Below are positions 35,451 through 44,616 of a stretch of DNA of 64,000 nt, piece by piece. The stretch comes from Endomychus coccineus. Its lineage: Eukaryota; Arthropoda; Insecta; Coleoptera; Endomychidae. Below the pieces are notes generated by a model. It made no database searches. It saw nothing but the letters and a program-made list of their open reading frames with translations, and had not been told where the DNA came from. The stretch spans positions 70,906,633 through 70,970,632 of the forward strand of contig OY294068.1 of assembly GCA_958510875.1 (NCBI GenBank), read 5' to 3'. The translations under genes and the position numbers were made by a program. Numbering within the stretch: the first letter of the stretch is position 1; each line of letters opens with the position of its first letter.

Positions 35451-35639
35451 TGTTTGATTGTCTCAAGCTAGTTAATATGTAAAATAAAAGTAACATATCG
35501 ATAGATTGAATATTGAAAATCGTAAGTGCTTACTATGGTATTAAACCTTCGTTTGAGTTTTCAATTTGATATGTAGAGGTGCCATTGTCATCTAGGAATT
35601 ATAATGTTGAATAGAATCAGTCATTACGTGATGAAAATT

Positions 35640-35830
35640 CATTCTAAACATAAATAAAATAACTATTAAAAGTTCTATTTTCACTAGTTTAATAAATAAA
35701 TGTTCTTCAAACAAAGTTACAAAGTATTTTGTAATATTTGTATGAAGAAGCTACTGTGTTAACAAAACTATGGTGACGTTTATTTATTAAACTAGTGAAA
35801 ATCAAACTTTTAATAGTTATCTTATTTAAA
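35640..35830. mobile_element. MITE, about 190 bp
   Basis: The arms AATAACTATTAAAAGTT ... TCACTAGTTTAATAAATAAA and TTTATTTATTAAACTAGTGA ... ACTTTTAATAGTTAT are inverted. A truncated, diverged relative sits at 63155-63270 (TACAAAGTACTTTGTTGAAG, inverted). Confidence 0.75.
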
Positions 35831-36145
35831 AATTATAATGTAATGTAGTAAACAGTTTTTCTCATCTTAATTCTTACTGAAGCAATAAGATTCGAAATTG
35901 CAAGCAGTTACAAGGTCAGTAACAAAATTTAGCTACTGAGGCATTCATATGATACGCTTATGCTTACGATAGCCCTATGCAATGAATAGTTGAAAACAAT
36001 AATATTACTCATAACTACAAAAACCTTCGCACACTGAATGTTTATTTGAGAAATTTAAATCCACATAGCTTAGTATCTTTTCATTTGTAAATAAGAACGA
36101 TTAGCCATGTTTTATCACAAATTTGATACATTTCTTTTTTTCTAG

Positions 36146-36233
36146 GACACGGTATCAGTTCATAGACCTAGTTTTTATGCCTCAAGATTCCAGAAGTTCA
36201 TGGCCGAAAAAGTATTCAAAAAAATCCCATCAC
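36146..36233 (+). CDS. PIP5K: PIP5K, activation-loop exon
   Basis: It follows TTTTTTCTAG and encodes [19 protein letters not shown], then [10 protein letters not shown], leaving in phase 1 at [16 protein letters not shown] is the C-terminal end of the specificity loop and is identical in type to other animal PIP5Ks. It closes the kinase domain. Confidence 0.95.
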
Positions 36234-37429
36234 GTAAGTTTGTTGATTGCTTTTTTATTTTTAAGTGTTTTTCCGAATCTCTACTATTGTTTAACGATAG
36301 TAGTAAATGTAAAATGAGGAAAATTTAATTGTATGAGCTCCTCTTTGTTGCTTAATAATACTAATTAATCATAATAACAGTTCACCTGAATTCAGTTCTG
36401 GAAAACAATATTTGCATACAATTTTTAGGCAATTTCTTAGACATGTCCTACAGTGAGTTGAAAATAAACATAAAATGCAATGTAGATGTTCAAGCTCATT
36501 ATTAATGTTCAATCTGGCATCAAAAAACTTAATGGTTTAACTACTGTCGGTTTAGAAACAAGGTAGAAACATGAAAATGTAATTCATTTCACTGAATATA
36601 TAATTGACAGATCATACTAAAAAAAGATGGATTACATTGGAATATTTGAAAGTGAATTGAAGCAACATTGATGAAATCGAAAATACAGCAATTTTGTTGG
36701 CTGAAGAAATATTGCCACCTTCTCTATAGAATAATCAACTTAAATTTTCCTTATTGCTTCAAACATGTGTCAATATTTTTATTTATTTGTGGTCCCATTT
36801 GTTTAGAGTAGTTTTTTTGTTGAATATTTTGTACATAATAATAATTATTATCTTCTAATCTGCTAGCAGGTGTGGTTAATGCTAACATATTCTTTATATC
36901 TATTCCCAACAACTTTGTTATTAATTCAACTCAAGTATGGCTACCAATAACTGCTTCTTAGTATAAATAAACTTAATTTCCGCCTAGGCAACTTCTAAAA
37001 CATTGTTGAAACTAAATGCTAGTTTAGAAAAATAGTAATTAATTTCAGTCGATTGAATATTTTAAGTCTTATACGCCAGCTTGTAGAAGAGTTCAGTTGT
37101 AATATTTATGCTCTTATACATTTCTAGAACGAACATTACAACAATTGCACGATAGATCTTTATTGTCAAATTTTATATCAGTTTTTTTTTCACCATCATA
37201 TCCATCTGTCGAAGATACTGCAAAATAAAAAACTCATTACACTTATCTTTAGGGAACGTTCATAAATTACGTTACGCCATTTTTTGACTTTTCAACCCTC
37301 CTCCCCCCTTTGTAACGCCGCGTAACAAGCCCTGGACAACAATACAATAGTTTATAATAAAATTTTTGAACAATATTTAAATTATTAACGATTTTTAAAC
37401 ATATTTATAGTACCGGGATATCAAAAATA
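36234..37429. other. PIP5K intron, no gene
   Basis: 37255-37340 (TTCATAAATTACGTTACGCC ... CCTCCTCCCCCCTTTGTAAC) resembles the terminal region of an old DNA transposon; a related inverted-context stretch is at 38830-38880 (CCAACCTCCTTCCGTAACGC). These may be the outer ends of a larger element into which 37430-38336 inserted, but pairing is weak. Confidence 0.4.
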
Positions 37430-38336
37430 TATGGTTGTGGAATATAAAACGTGTGTCTTACTTTACGTTTGAAATAATTATGTCATAATTAATTAGAAGT
37501 TTCTAAAAGTGCGAAATTACGCAATTTTATACGAATATTGTAACACTCAGAAGTCTTTAGCCCTTTGGACTCCGGGATTTTCATGTGGCCTATCAAAATT
37601 AGAAGGTTCGACTTATCTAAAAACATAATTGCATGAACGCCAGACGTCCTATGTAATTAGCTACGAACGAAATCATTTTGACATATGCCTCGAGGAGCTC
37701 GCTGCGCGTAAGTTAGAGTTTATACATTTTCCCTCGGTCTTGTTAATTTGGGGCCGTTTCTTGCCCCGTGCGACCGGCGCCAGTTGTAATAAAGTGTTTT
37801 TGGCTATGGGCCGCTAGCTTTTACCCGCTTCGTGTATATTTTAGTCGCGAGAAAATTCCCTTTGGTACGTCGTACGTTAGACGCGCGTAGCTGAGATCTG
37901 AGAATGGCTCAAACTGTTTTAATTAAATTTTCCTATTTAATGGACATTTATCGAAAAAAGAAGGGCCGTCGGGCACGGTCTGGTTCTAAATCTAACTACA
38001 TGGAGCGAAAACGGCACGCGAAAAGTCGTCGTAAAGCCGTATTAGGTACAACCAGTTTGCACTTTTCTAACTCGCGAGCTACGGGCTTCCCACGTGAACG
38101 TCATTCGATTTACGGAAAATTAACTATTTCAAAACAGTTTTTGACCCGGATTGTGGCTATCAACCCTCTGAAAAGGTTCAAAGTTCACATAATTATTTCA
38201 TAATTTGTAGTTCATTATTGTTTTACAACTGAAATAAATAGGTATGAAATTTGTAGGTTATTGATGATGTCAGTGTGACAGTGACATAATTATTTCAAAC
38301 ATAAAGTAAGACACACGTTTTATATTCCACAACCAC
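37430..38336. mobile_element. TIR element with CpG-rich cargo
   Basis: About 55-bp terminal inverted repeats: GGTTGTGGAATATAAAACGT followed by GTGTCTTACTTTACGTTTG on the left, and the complement on the right with one or two differences. The roughly 800-bp interior is markedly richer in GC and CpG than the flanks and contains the ORF at 37904-38203. There is no transposase motif. Confidence 0.72.
37904..38203 (+). CDS. Hypothetical basic protein, 99 aa
   Basis: An uninterrupted ATG-initiated frame inside the TIR element. It is unrecognised. It is very basic in the middle (YRKKKGRRARSGSK, then MERKRHAKSRRKAVLG), resembling a nuclear-localisation or nucleic-acid-binding stretch, with no membrane segment. 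The frame spans the CpG-rich core, whose base composition differs from the AT-rich neighbours; this could reflect captured host sequence such as a retro-copied 5' exon. It could also be a chance frame that is open because GC-rich sequence has few stops. No function is assigned. Confidence 0.3.
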   Translation: MAQTVLIKFSYLMDIYRKKKGRRARSGSKSNYMERKRHAKSRRKAVLGTTSLHFSNSRATGFPRERHSIYGKLTISKQFLTRIVAINPLKRFKVHIIIS

Positions 38337-38339
38337 CCT

Positions 38340-40285
38340 TGACCAAGATAATTTTTGATATTATTGTATTTTGTATAAAATATCCATCAATAATATATAT
38401 AAATAAACTAAACACATAGTTCATAATATAATTATGGCTAAGAGTATTAAAAGTAGATAATATAAATATAAGTTCTATTTGTTTTCTTCCCATGGGCTAG
38501 TGACCCATTCAGAAATATCATCAATGACCGGAAAACCTTCATTTTCATCATCGTCCTTCATTCTTTCTTTATTAATATCAATATGCAGTCATTCTGTATC
38601 TACCCACTCAACTTCTTGATCATCTTTGTTGACGATGCATAGAGCTTCTGCATTTCGATATCTCAGAATTTGGTGTGGTCTTACTCTCATGCATACCATC
38701 GCAGTTTCACTTTTGTCGTGTAAGGCACGAGTAAGTAAGTAAGTAATAATGTTTGTAGTTTTATAGATAAAAATGAAAAAGATGCCAATTTTGATATTCA
38801 ATCTTTGAAAAAAATTTTGTTAAATCCATTTATTCAATGAACCCCCAACCTCCTTCCGTAACGCAGCGTAAATTTTTCCTCAAATATCGAATCGTGATTA
38901 TGAGCATTAGTTTAATCTTTTAATACTAAAATCTTATCCAACAACTTCTGCATATTAGCGAATTAAAGGTGATTTATAATGACTACTCGAATATCTCATC
39001 CTTCTCTATATAATTCATAATTTTGTAATGTAAGAGATGAAAGTACCGTATAATATTATAGCTAAGAATATATTACTACTTTACATGATTGATGATGTTA
39101 TAATGTCTGATATTTTAACTTACAAATTAATATGTAATACAACGTGAAAAATGTGTAAGACAAATAAAACAAATTATTTATAAATAGAAATAATAATGCC
39201 TTGTTTCTTTTTTTTTACAAAAATTTTGAAAAATTGAGTTGACACAAACTCAATAGAGAAATAAGGCCCCGAACTTAGTCTAGGTCCGGCACTGTTTGCC
39301 ACTCATTTATTCTGATACTGTGTTAACCATTAACCACTTCTGCCAAACGCAGATAAGTAGCCCTGTAGAATGTTGTATTCTGACTTGTGTGTGTTTCAAT
39401 GCTTCATGTAGTGGACTTGCCTGAGATTAAAGGCAATCATCGCAAGTTTCGCAATCTGGTTACCAGCTACATAGGTAAAGTTCGTTTATTTGATCCTAAT
39501 ATTTTGATTTTAGCTCATGTATTTTAATATAATATAAATATTTATTATTCTCAATTTAGTTCTCATTTTTTATGTTTGACTTATTGTGTTTTATTAATAT
39601 CTATAACATATTAACGATATAAAAAGAGCGATTTTGGTAGAATGCTCTCAAAATGTGTAAATGATATTCAATTTTCACTGCAAAGGAACGAGAATTGATC
39701 AATTCACTATACTATGATTATTTGAACTTCAAACCAAACTAAATTCAAGGTACAATTTTTGAAAATAATTTTCGCTGTGTTAGAAAACAGGAGAAATTAA
39801 TTTTGCCAGAAACGATCTTTTTGATTTTCAGATGAATGGTTTATGGTTATATTAAATCTTTTTTTAAAATCTACTAGATAAGGTAAAGTTTCTTGTGGAC
39901 TGTTATTGTTTATTGTCTCTTTTGTGTTTGGATGAATTTGTATTTTCTGTGAACTTGATATTTTCTTGTGTAAGAATATATTTTATTGGTGATTCATTGA
40001 TTTATGAACTGAAAAACGAGGAGAATGACTAAAAATTGATTAGACTTATGATTAGAACAGTAAATAAAGAAAAATTTTGATTGCTTAATCAGATTGAGTT
40101 TTCATTAAAGTATAAAAACAATAACTGTTCACTTCTTCAATTTATCTGTTTTTAAATGAGTTTTATCAGTTACGAAAAAAGGGTTGTCCAAATGGAGGAA
40201 ATGTTAAATCGAATAGTAAAATGCGAATGAAACACAAACGTACATTCCATTATTCATTTTGTAGAAAAATCGATGGTGGAAGCCG
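38340..40285. other. PIP5K intron, no gene
   Basis: AT-rich with no element I can define. The open frame at 38589-38801 (- strand) is unrecognised. Confidence 0.45.
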
Positions 40286-40289
40286 TTAC

Positions 40290-40530
40290 GGTAATTTATC
40301 ATTTTGTTTTTATACCACTCTTATTAATAATAACGTGAAGACGTAACTATAGTTTCAACACCGAAGTGCCATTATCAAACAAATAGAAAATCATATAATT
40401 TATAATTAATTATTATTAATATATAATTATTATTATAATTTTTTATTTGTTTTATAATGGCACTTCGGTGTTGAAACTATAGTTACGTCTTCACGTTAAT
40501 TAATAAAAATGGTATAAAAACAAAGTAATT
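40290..40530. mobile_element. MITE-like inverted repeat
   Basis: AACGTGAAGACGTAACTATAGTTTCAACACC-type arms (40333-40385 and 40445-40498) are nearly perfect complements. A weaker outer continuation (TTTTTATACCACTC and GGTATAAAAACAAAG) surrounds them. The loop is pure AT (TAATTATTATTAATATATAA). Confidence 0.7.
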
Positions 40531-41019
40531 ATTCTTTCATATAATCATTTCGTAGAAATTAAAAATGGTAACCGCCGAGATTCTAGAAGTATCAGTTCAG
40601 TTGATTATTTTCCTGTTTCGAAATTTCATCACAAATGTTCGCCAAATATGATACATCGGGTTTTTATATTTTTGCATTGCTATTTGAACGACATCGTCTG
40701 TATGAACCGGGGTAGAATAAAATTTCATATGGGGAGGTGAGTTTATGTGCATGATTATACGATTAATTTTTCCAGAGAATCATCGCCACATCAGTACGGA
40801 TTCCCGGAAGCACTTTCATGACGTACTAAATTGTGGCCGACACTTTCTATTATATCCCATCAAACTTGAGAATGATAGATTTCATGCGCTCCCATCAACC
40901 GAGTCAACTCTTTTGATTCACCTTATTCTTTGCCTGAACTACTCCTTCAAATGTTTTAGTGAAAATGTTATTTTAACCCAAATTAATGAAAAATTAAAAA
41001 CAATTTTCCATCAGTATTG

Positions 41020-41135
41020 TATAAATAACAATGCATGTTGAGGAACCGGTTTGCTCCCACTAAATCTCTCCCCCCCCCTCTCTCTCTCTCTCTTTTTTTT
41101 TCTCTATTTTTTTTTGCATTGTTATTTATACACCA
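41020..41135. repeat. Polypyrimidine microsatellite inside a small inverted repeat
   Basis: GTATAAATAACAATGCATG and TGCATTGTTATTTATACAC flank a C/T tract: a run of C, then (CT)n, then T runs around 41068-41114. Confidence 0.75.
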
Positions 41136-41394
41136 TAATTCAATCAGTGTTGGGATGAACGGGAATTTAAATAACACAACCTCAAAACTTATTCTGGAAA
41201 CTCGCCAGGACTGACCTAAATTATGAAACTGCAATACCACCTTTTACTTTTCACTTTTTCATTATAACCAGTAGTTAGTTACGTATTAACTGAATGTAAA
41301 GAACAAAACTTTCCAAGCAGATGTATTTAGTTATACATAAATTCTCGGGAAATAGGTCACATTACACTTATGTTTTATATTTTTGTCTTTACGT

Positions 41395-41428
41395 ACCTTT
41401 CGGTCTCACGACCACTATCAGAAGACTT
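41395..41428 (-). ncRNA. Hammerhead-ribozyme-like motif, beta family (left arm)
   Basis: On the - strand: GTCTT, CTGATAG, stem TGGTC-GTGAGACC, GAAA, then GGTACGTA and AAGAC. GTCTT and AAGAC pair as stem I, GGTC and GACC as stem II. The CUGANGA box is mutated and an extra U precedes stem II, so this copy is probably inactive. Confidence 0.45.
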
Positions 41429-41802
41429 ATTATTTCAATAACCTGATTACTTAGAACTAATTGTATTACGTCCTTATAATGTTAAAAGTATATTTTAGGT
41501 AGAATGTATATTCCAGAGGCCGGACCTTCTTTTATTACCTAATAAATCGTGACATCTGGTTCGAAAGTAAATACTTGAACTTGTCTCGTTCATAGACTAT
41601 GATGATATGTGTTCGTATTTTTTGAGATTTCTACTAAATAGTGGATTCTTGATATATCATACTTATAACATTGTTGTGTTTACAATTTCGATTTCGTTTT
41701 TCTGTTCGTTTCGGCGACGTTGACATTTCAAATGAAATTGGTGCGATAAGGACGCTTAGTTAATACAATTAGTTCTAAGTAATCAGGTTATTGAAATAAT
41801 AA

Positions 41803-41848
41803 GTCTTCTGATAATGGTCGTGGAACCGAAACGTACGAAAAGACGAAA
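41803..41848 (+). ncRNA. Hammerhead-ribozyme-like motif, beta family (right arm)
   Basis: Reads GTCTTCTGATAATGGTCGTG, GAACCGAAACGTACG, AAAAGAC. Stem I (GTCTT with AAGAC) is kept and the GAAACGTACG segment gives a palindromic stem III (ACG-TA-CG). The core has a G-to-A change in CUGAUGA, so activity is unlikely; the consensus of the copies is close to a complete type I hammerhead. Confidence 0.45.
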
Positions 41849-42123
41849 ATGTAAAGCATAAGTGTTAATGTGACCTATTTCCCGAGAATTTATATATAAT
41901 TCATATCTGGGTCAAGAATCTTTATTATGATGTATTTAGTAATTGATTGCTTCATACAGCACGTCTTCAATGTTACAATTCATAATTAACTATCATAGAT
42001 CTGTAGCTTTAGCTATATACTGGTATGTCCTCTCAATTAGCGATCCAACTTGTTTTTATCAGTCTTATGCACTTATGAAATTAAATACAAAGGCAATTAT
42101 GTTTTTCAAACCGCAGATAATAG

Positions 42124-42166
42124 TTCTGGGCGCAGCTGTTTCGCTCTCTCGAGCTCATCAGCAGAA
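42124..42166 (-). ncRNA. Hammerhead-ribozyme-like motif, gamma family (- strand)
   Basis: On the - strand: stem I TTCTG, core CTGATGA, stem II GCTC-GAGA-GAGC, GAAA, then CAGCTGCGCC, then CAGAA closing stem I with five perfect pairs. All conserved core bases of the CUGAUGA and GAAA boxes are present. The stem III/cleavage region reads CAGCTGCGCC where a sister copy has CAGCTGTC, so the NUH triplet has been altered. Structure strongly hammerhead-like; cleavage doubtful. Confidence 0.65.
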
Positions 42167-42329
42167 AGAGGAAGCGGCTGTCCTATTGGTCGACATATTT
42201 CCCGAGGTATAAATACCCTACTGACAAAAATTTTAGAAAGAACCAAGCATCTAACCCCATTTACCCCATGTACCGAAAGTATTCCTCGGCAAAGGTTTAG
42301 ACCAGTAGCACTACAGCTCCCTCGTTCGG

Positions 42330-42362
42330 CTGATGAACTCAATTGAGCGGTTAAGTTATCTG
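42330..42362 (+). ncRNA. Degenerate hammerhead-like motif, gamma family
   Basis: CTGATGAACTCAATTGAGCG followed by GTTAAGTTATC aligns with the motif at 42646, preceded by the same CCTCGTTC leader. The GAAA box has become GGTTA, so it is not catalytic. Confidence 0.5.
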
Positions 42363-42459
42363 GTATTATTAGGTACAGAGTTTCATATAATTACCTTTGT
42401 GGATAATATCTAACGAGTAATTTCTTCAAGTATTTTGTTCATTATTTCATTTGTTGATT

Positions 42460-42710
42460 ATTGCATAGGTTGGTGTCGCCATCGTGATACTAGGTAACTA
42501 ACATTCCCGTGACTTCAGTGAAGTAAGAGATATCCATTTTGTCAAAGTTCTACATCCCATTGGGTTATCTTAGAGCCGACATCTATTCTTGGATAGATGG
42601 TGTTCGATGTTTAGGTCTTTAGAATGGTATTTATTCCTCGTTCCACTGATGAGCTCGACAGAGCGAAACAGATGTCCAAAACACTTAGCTGCAGTGTTAC
42701 TGGTTGATTT
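42460..42710 (+). repeat. PLE-type repeat family 'gamma', longest copy
   Basis: TGCATAGGTTGGTGTCGCCA at the start and TTAGCTGCAGTGTTACTGG near the end match 26510-26660. It contains the best hammerhead core in the window. Confidence 0.65.
42646..42680 (+). ncRNA. Hammerhead ribozyme core, gamma family (best copy)
   Basis: CTGATGA (42646-42652), stem II GCTC (42653-42656), loop GACA, GAGC (42661-42664), GAAA (42665-42668), stem III ACA-GA-TGT, and the GTC cleavage triplet at 42674-42676. Every invariant core base of a hammerhead is present and stem II pairs perfectly. Stem III is very short, as known for minimal hammerheads of Penelope-like elements, which can act as dimers. Stem I is poor here: CGTTCCA before the core pairs only partly with CAAAAC after the cleavage site, so in vivo activity is uncertain. 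Confidence 0.7.
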
Positions 42711-43498
42711 AACAAGCAATAATTTACCCATTACATGATTTGTTGTTTAAATTCTCATGGGTTCTCTTGACGGAGAATTTGACTGATGCATATATTTTCG
42801 TTTAGAATTGATTGAATATTCTAAATTTCGCAGAAATAGAGTGTTCTCAAAGGAGTTATCTTTCGGAAGAGATAATACCACAGACTGATTCAAAATATAT
42901 CCGTTGTTCATAGCATTATTCAGACATCAAAACAAAAATCGCCATTTCATAAAAAATTTACTTGGTTTGAACTCTTTGTCCAAAACATAACGATTAAATC
43001 GTTTGATCTATTCTTTTCTTCTCCCAATCTGATGCAAAAATCGATCAAAATCTAATCAGTTCGTACATTTAAGTACTTTTCAGTGGTTCATGTAGCATGT
43101 TATGATATACGCACAAACTTGTTTGATAAATTATTAAGGGAAAGTTTTTAGAACAATTGAAAACGAGATTGCACTTTCAACGTTGACGCATTGTCTGAAG
43201 TATTTCCAACACAGTGTTCAAAATTCATCTGACAATGGTGATGTGCAGTCGAAACATGTCAAGTTAATTTCGTTTTTAACTATTTTAAATGTCTCTCCTT
43301 AATGACATCATGTTTCTTTCATAATGTTTCTTAATAGTTTATCAATAATACTAAAATAATTGTTCGAAACATTTCTAGTGAAACGCTTATGACACTAAAG
43401 GTTTGCAAAAAATATTCATCTTTTAACTGAATCTGATTGTTATGAGAATAATGTATTTGTAGATGTGAATTACTAATTTTTCTCTGAATTTGTTTCAG
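42711..43498. other. PIP5K intron, no gene
   Basis: AT-rich and unremarkable until the polypyrimidine tract and acceptor of the next exon. Confidence 0.5.
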
Positions 43499-43570
43499 CC
43501 TTGAAACATTCTCCGTCTAAAAGAAAATCACTATCTAGACCGTTAAGGGCACACGAAGAAGATAATAACA
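43499..43570 (+). CDS. PIP5K: PIP5K, short post-kinase exon
   Basis: It follows a GAATTTGTTTCAG acceptor and enters in phase 1. It encodes LKHSPSKRKSLSRPLRAHEE, then DNN, leaving in phase 1 at GTGAGT. The S-K-basic LKHSPSKRKS block immediately after the kinase domain is conserved in insect PIP5K, supporting this small exon. Confidence 0.92.
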
Positions 43571-43725
43571 GTGAGTAAAACTTCAATATCCAACGTTTAC
43601 CGGCATCGAGTAATATACCTATAATCACTAATCACGTTTAATCGAGGTTGCTTTATTTGAATTCATTCATAAGTTAATAAACCATTGTGAGATAATGCTA
43701 ATTAATGTGGTGTTGGGTTGTGCAG

Positions 43726-43776
43726 CATCAATTCAGGCGCAAGGGAATTCTAGTCAACAAAATGGAAGCAAAACTG
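43726..43776 (+). CDS. PIP5K: PIP5K, probable 51-nt cassette exon
   Basis: Acceptor GGTTGTGCAG and donor GTGAGT bound 51 bases encoding SIQAQGNSSQQNGSKT in frame. Entry and exit are both phase 1, so skipping it keeps the frame: the preceding exon can join directly to 50501. No motif beyond low-complexity Q/S/N content. Confidence 0.75.
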
Positions 43777-44616
43777 GTGAGTGGTACTTTCATACATGCA
43801 TCACTAGAGTTATTTTTCGACTAATCATTACCATTTTTTTTCTTTCTTCTAAATCATTCATTAAATGTGGTTTTTTTTTCTAATAGATATAATGATTATC
43901 GAAATACTTTTAATTAAGTTAATTCCAGTGTCTCTAAAGAACGTGAACGTCAACATAACTTCTCATTCTATGATAATAACTAATGGCGTTAAAAAGGATT
44001 TGAATGTCATAACTTGTCAAGTATTATGATCTCTTATTTCTAGAAGCACTACGTTAACAATAATAGTTATTTGTCTTTAACAAACAATAATTATTGTCTG
44101 GATAGTGATAACCTATTACCTTTAGTATTAAAGAAACCACATTTCCTCAAAACAAAAAGGATCTTACCTTGTTATGGTCTTTCAAAATTATCATAAATAG
44201 CTTTCAAGACAGCCAAAACAAATTTTGAAATTGTAGATTTCGGGACCCTATAAAAATGTTGTGCTGCAAGTGTCGTCTCGGCTAAGTATCTTAATGTAAT
44301 TTCAAACTTCATCAGTGGTGTTAACGCTTGCCTCATAACAGTATCTTGTTTATGTTGTCAGAAATATTTGATAATAATTTCTCAAATTAGTTAGTCTGCA
44401 ACTTCCTTCAAAAAAATTGCCGAGGCACCTAACGTGTTTGTTTTTGCTATCCACTTCCTTACCTATTTTCCACGTTTTCTTTTGTTATTCTCACCCACAT
44501 GTATGATCAACATATCAGCCACAATATTAAGTCCGTCTTGTAAACTGTACATTTATTTATTGAGATTAATTGAGTAGGTCTTTTAACACAAAAGAATACA
44601 ACGAAATTAAACTTAC
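43777..44616. other. PIP5K intron, no gene
   Basis: No element or coding sequence recognised. Confidence 0.5.

Larger units (their letters stand above)
41332..41928. repeat. PLE-type repeat family 'beta', copy B, inverted pair with 12-bp target duplication
   Basis: Two copies lie tail-outward: AATTCTCGGGAAATAGGTCA at the left and TGACCTATTTCCCGAGAATT at the right. The 12-bp GATGTATTTAGT occurs immediately before (41320-41331) and after (41929-41940), which I read as a target-site duplication. The right arm has a longer tail ending TTCTTGAC-type/ATCTTTATTAT sequence; the left arm is truncated, fitting retrotransposition with an inverted truncated copy. Each arm carries a hammerhead-like segment. 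Confidence 0.75.

Noticed and set aside
42050..42346. Open frames on both strands over the gamma repeat cluster
   Set aside because: They overlap inverted hammerhead-containing repeats and differ between strands; translation has no recognisable domain.
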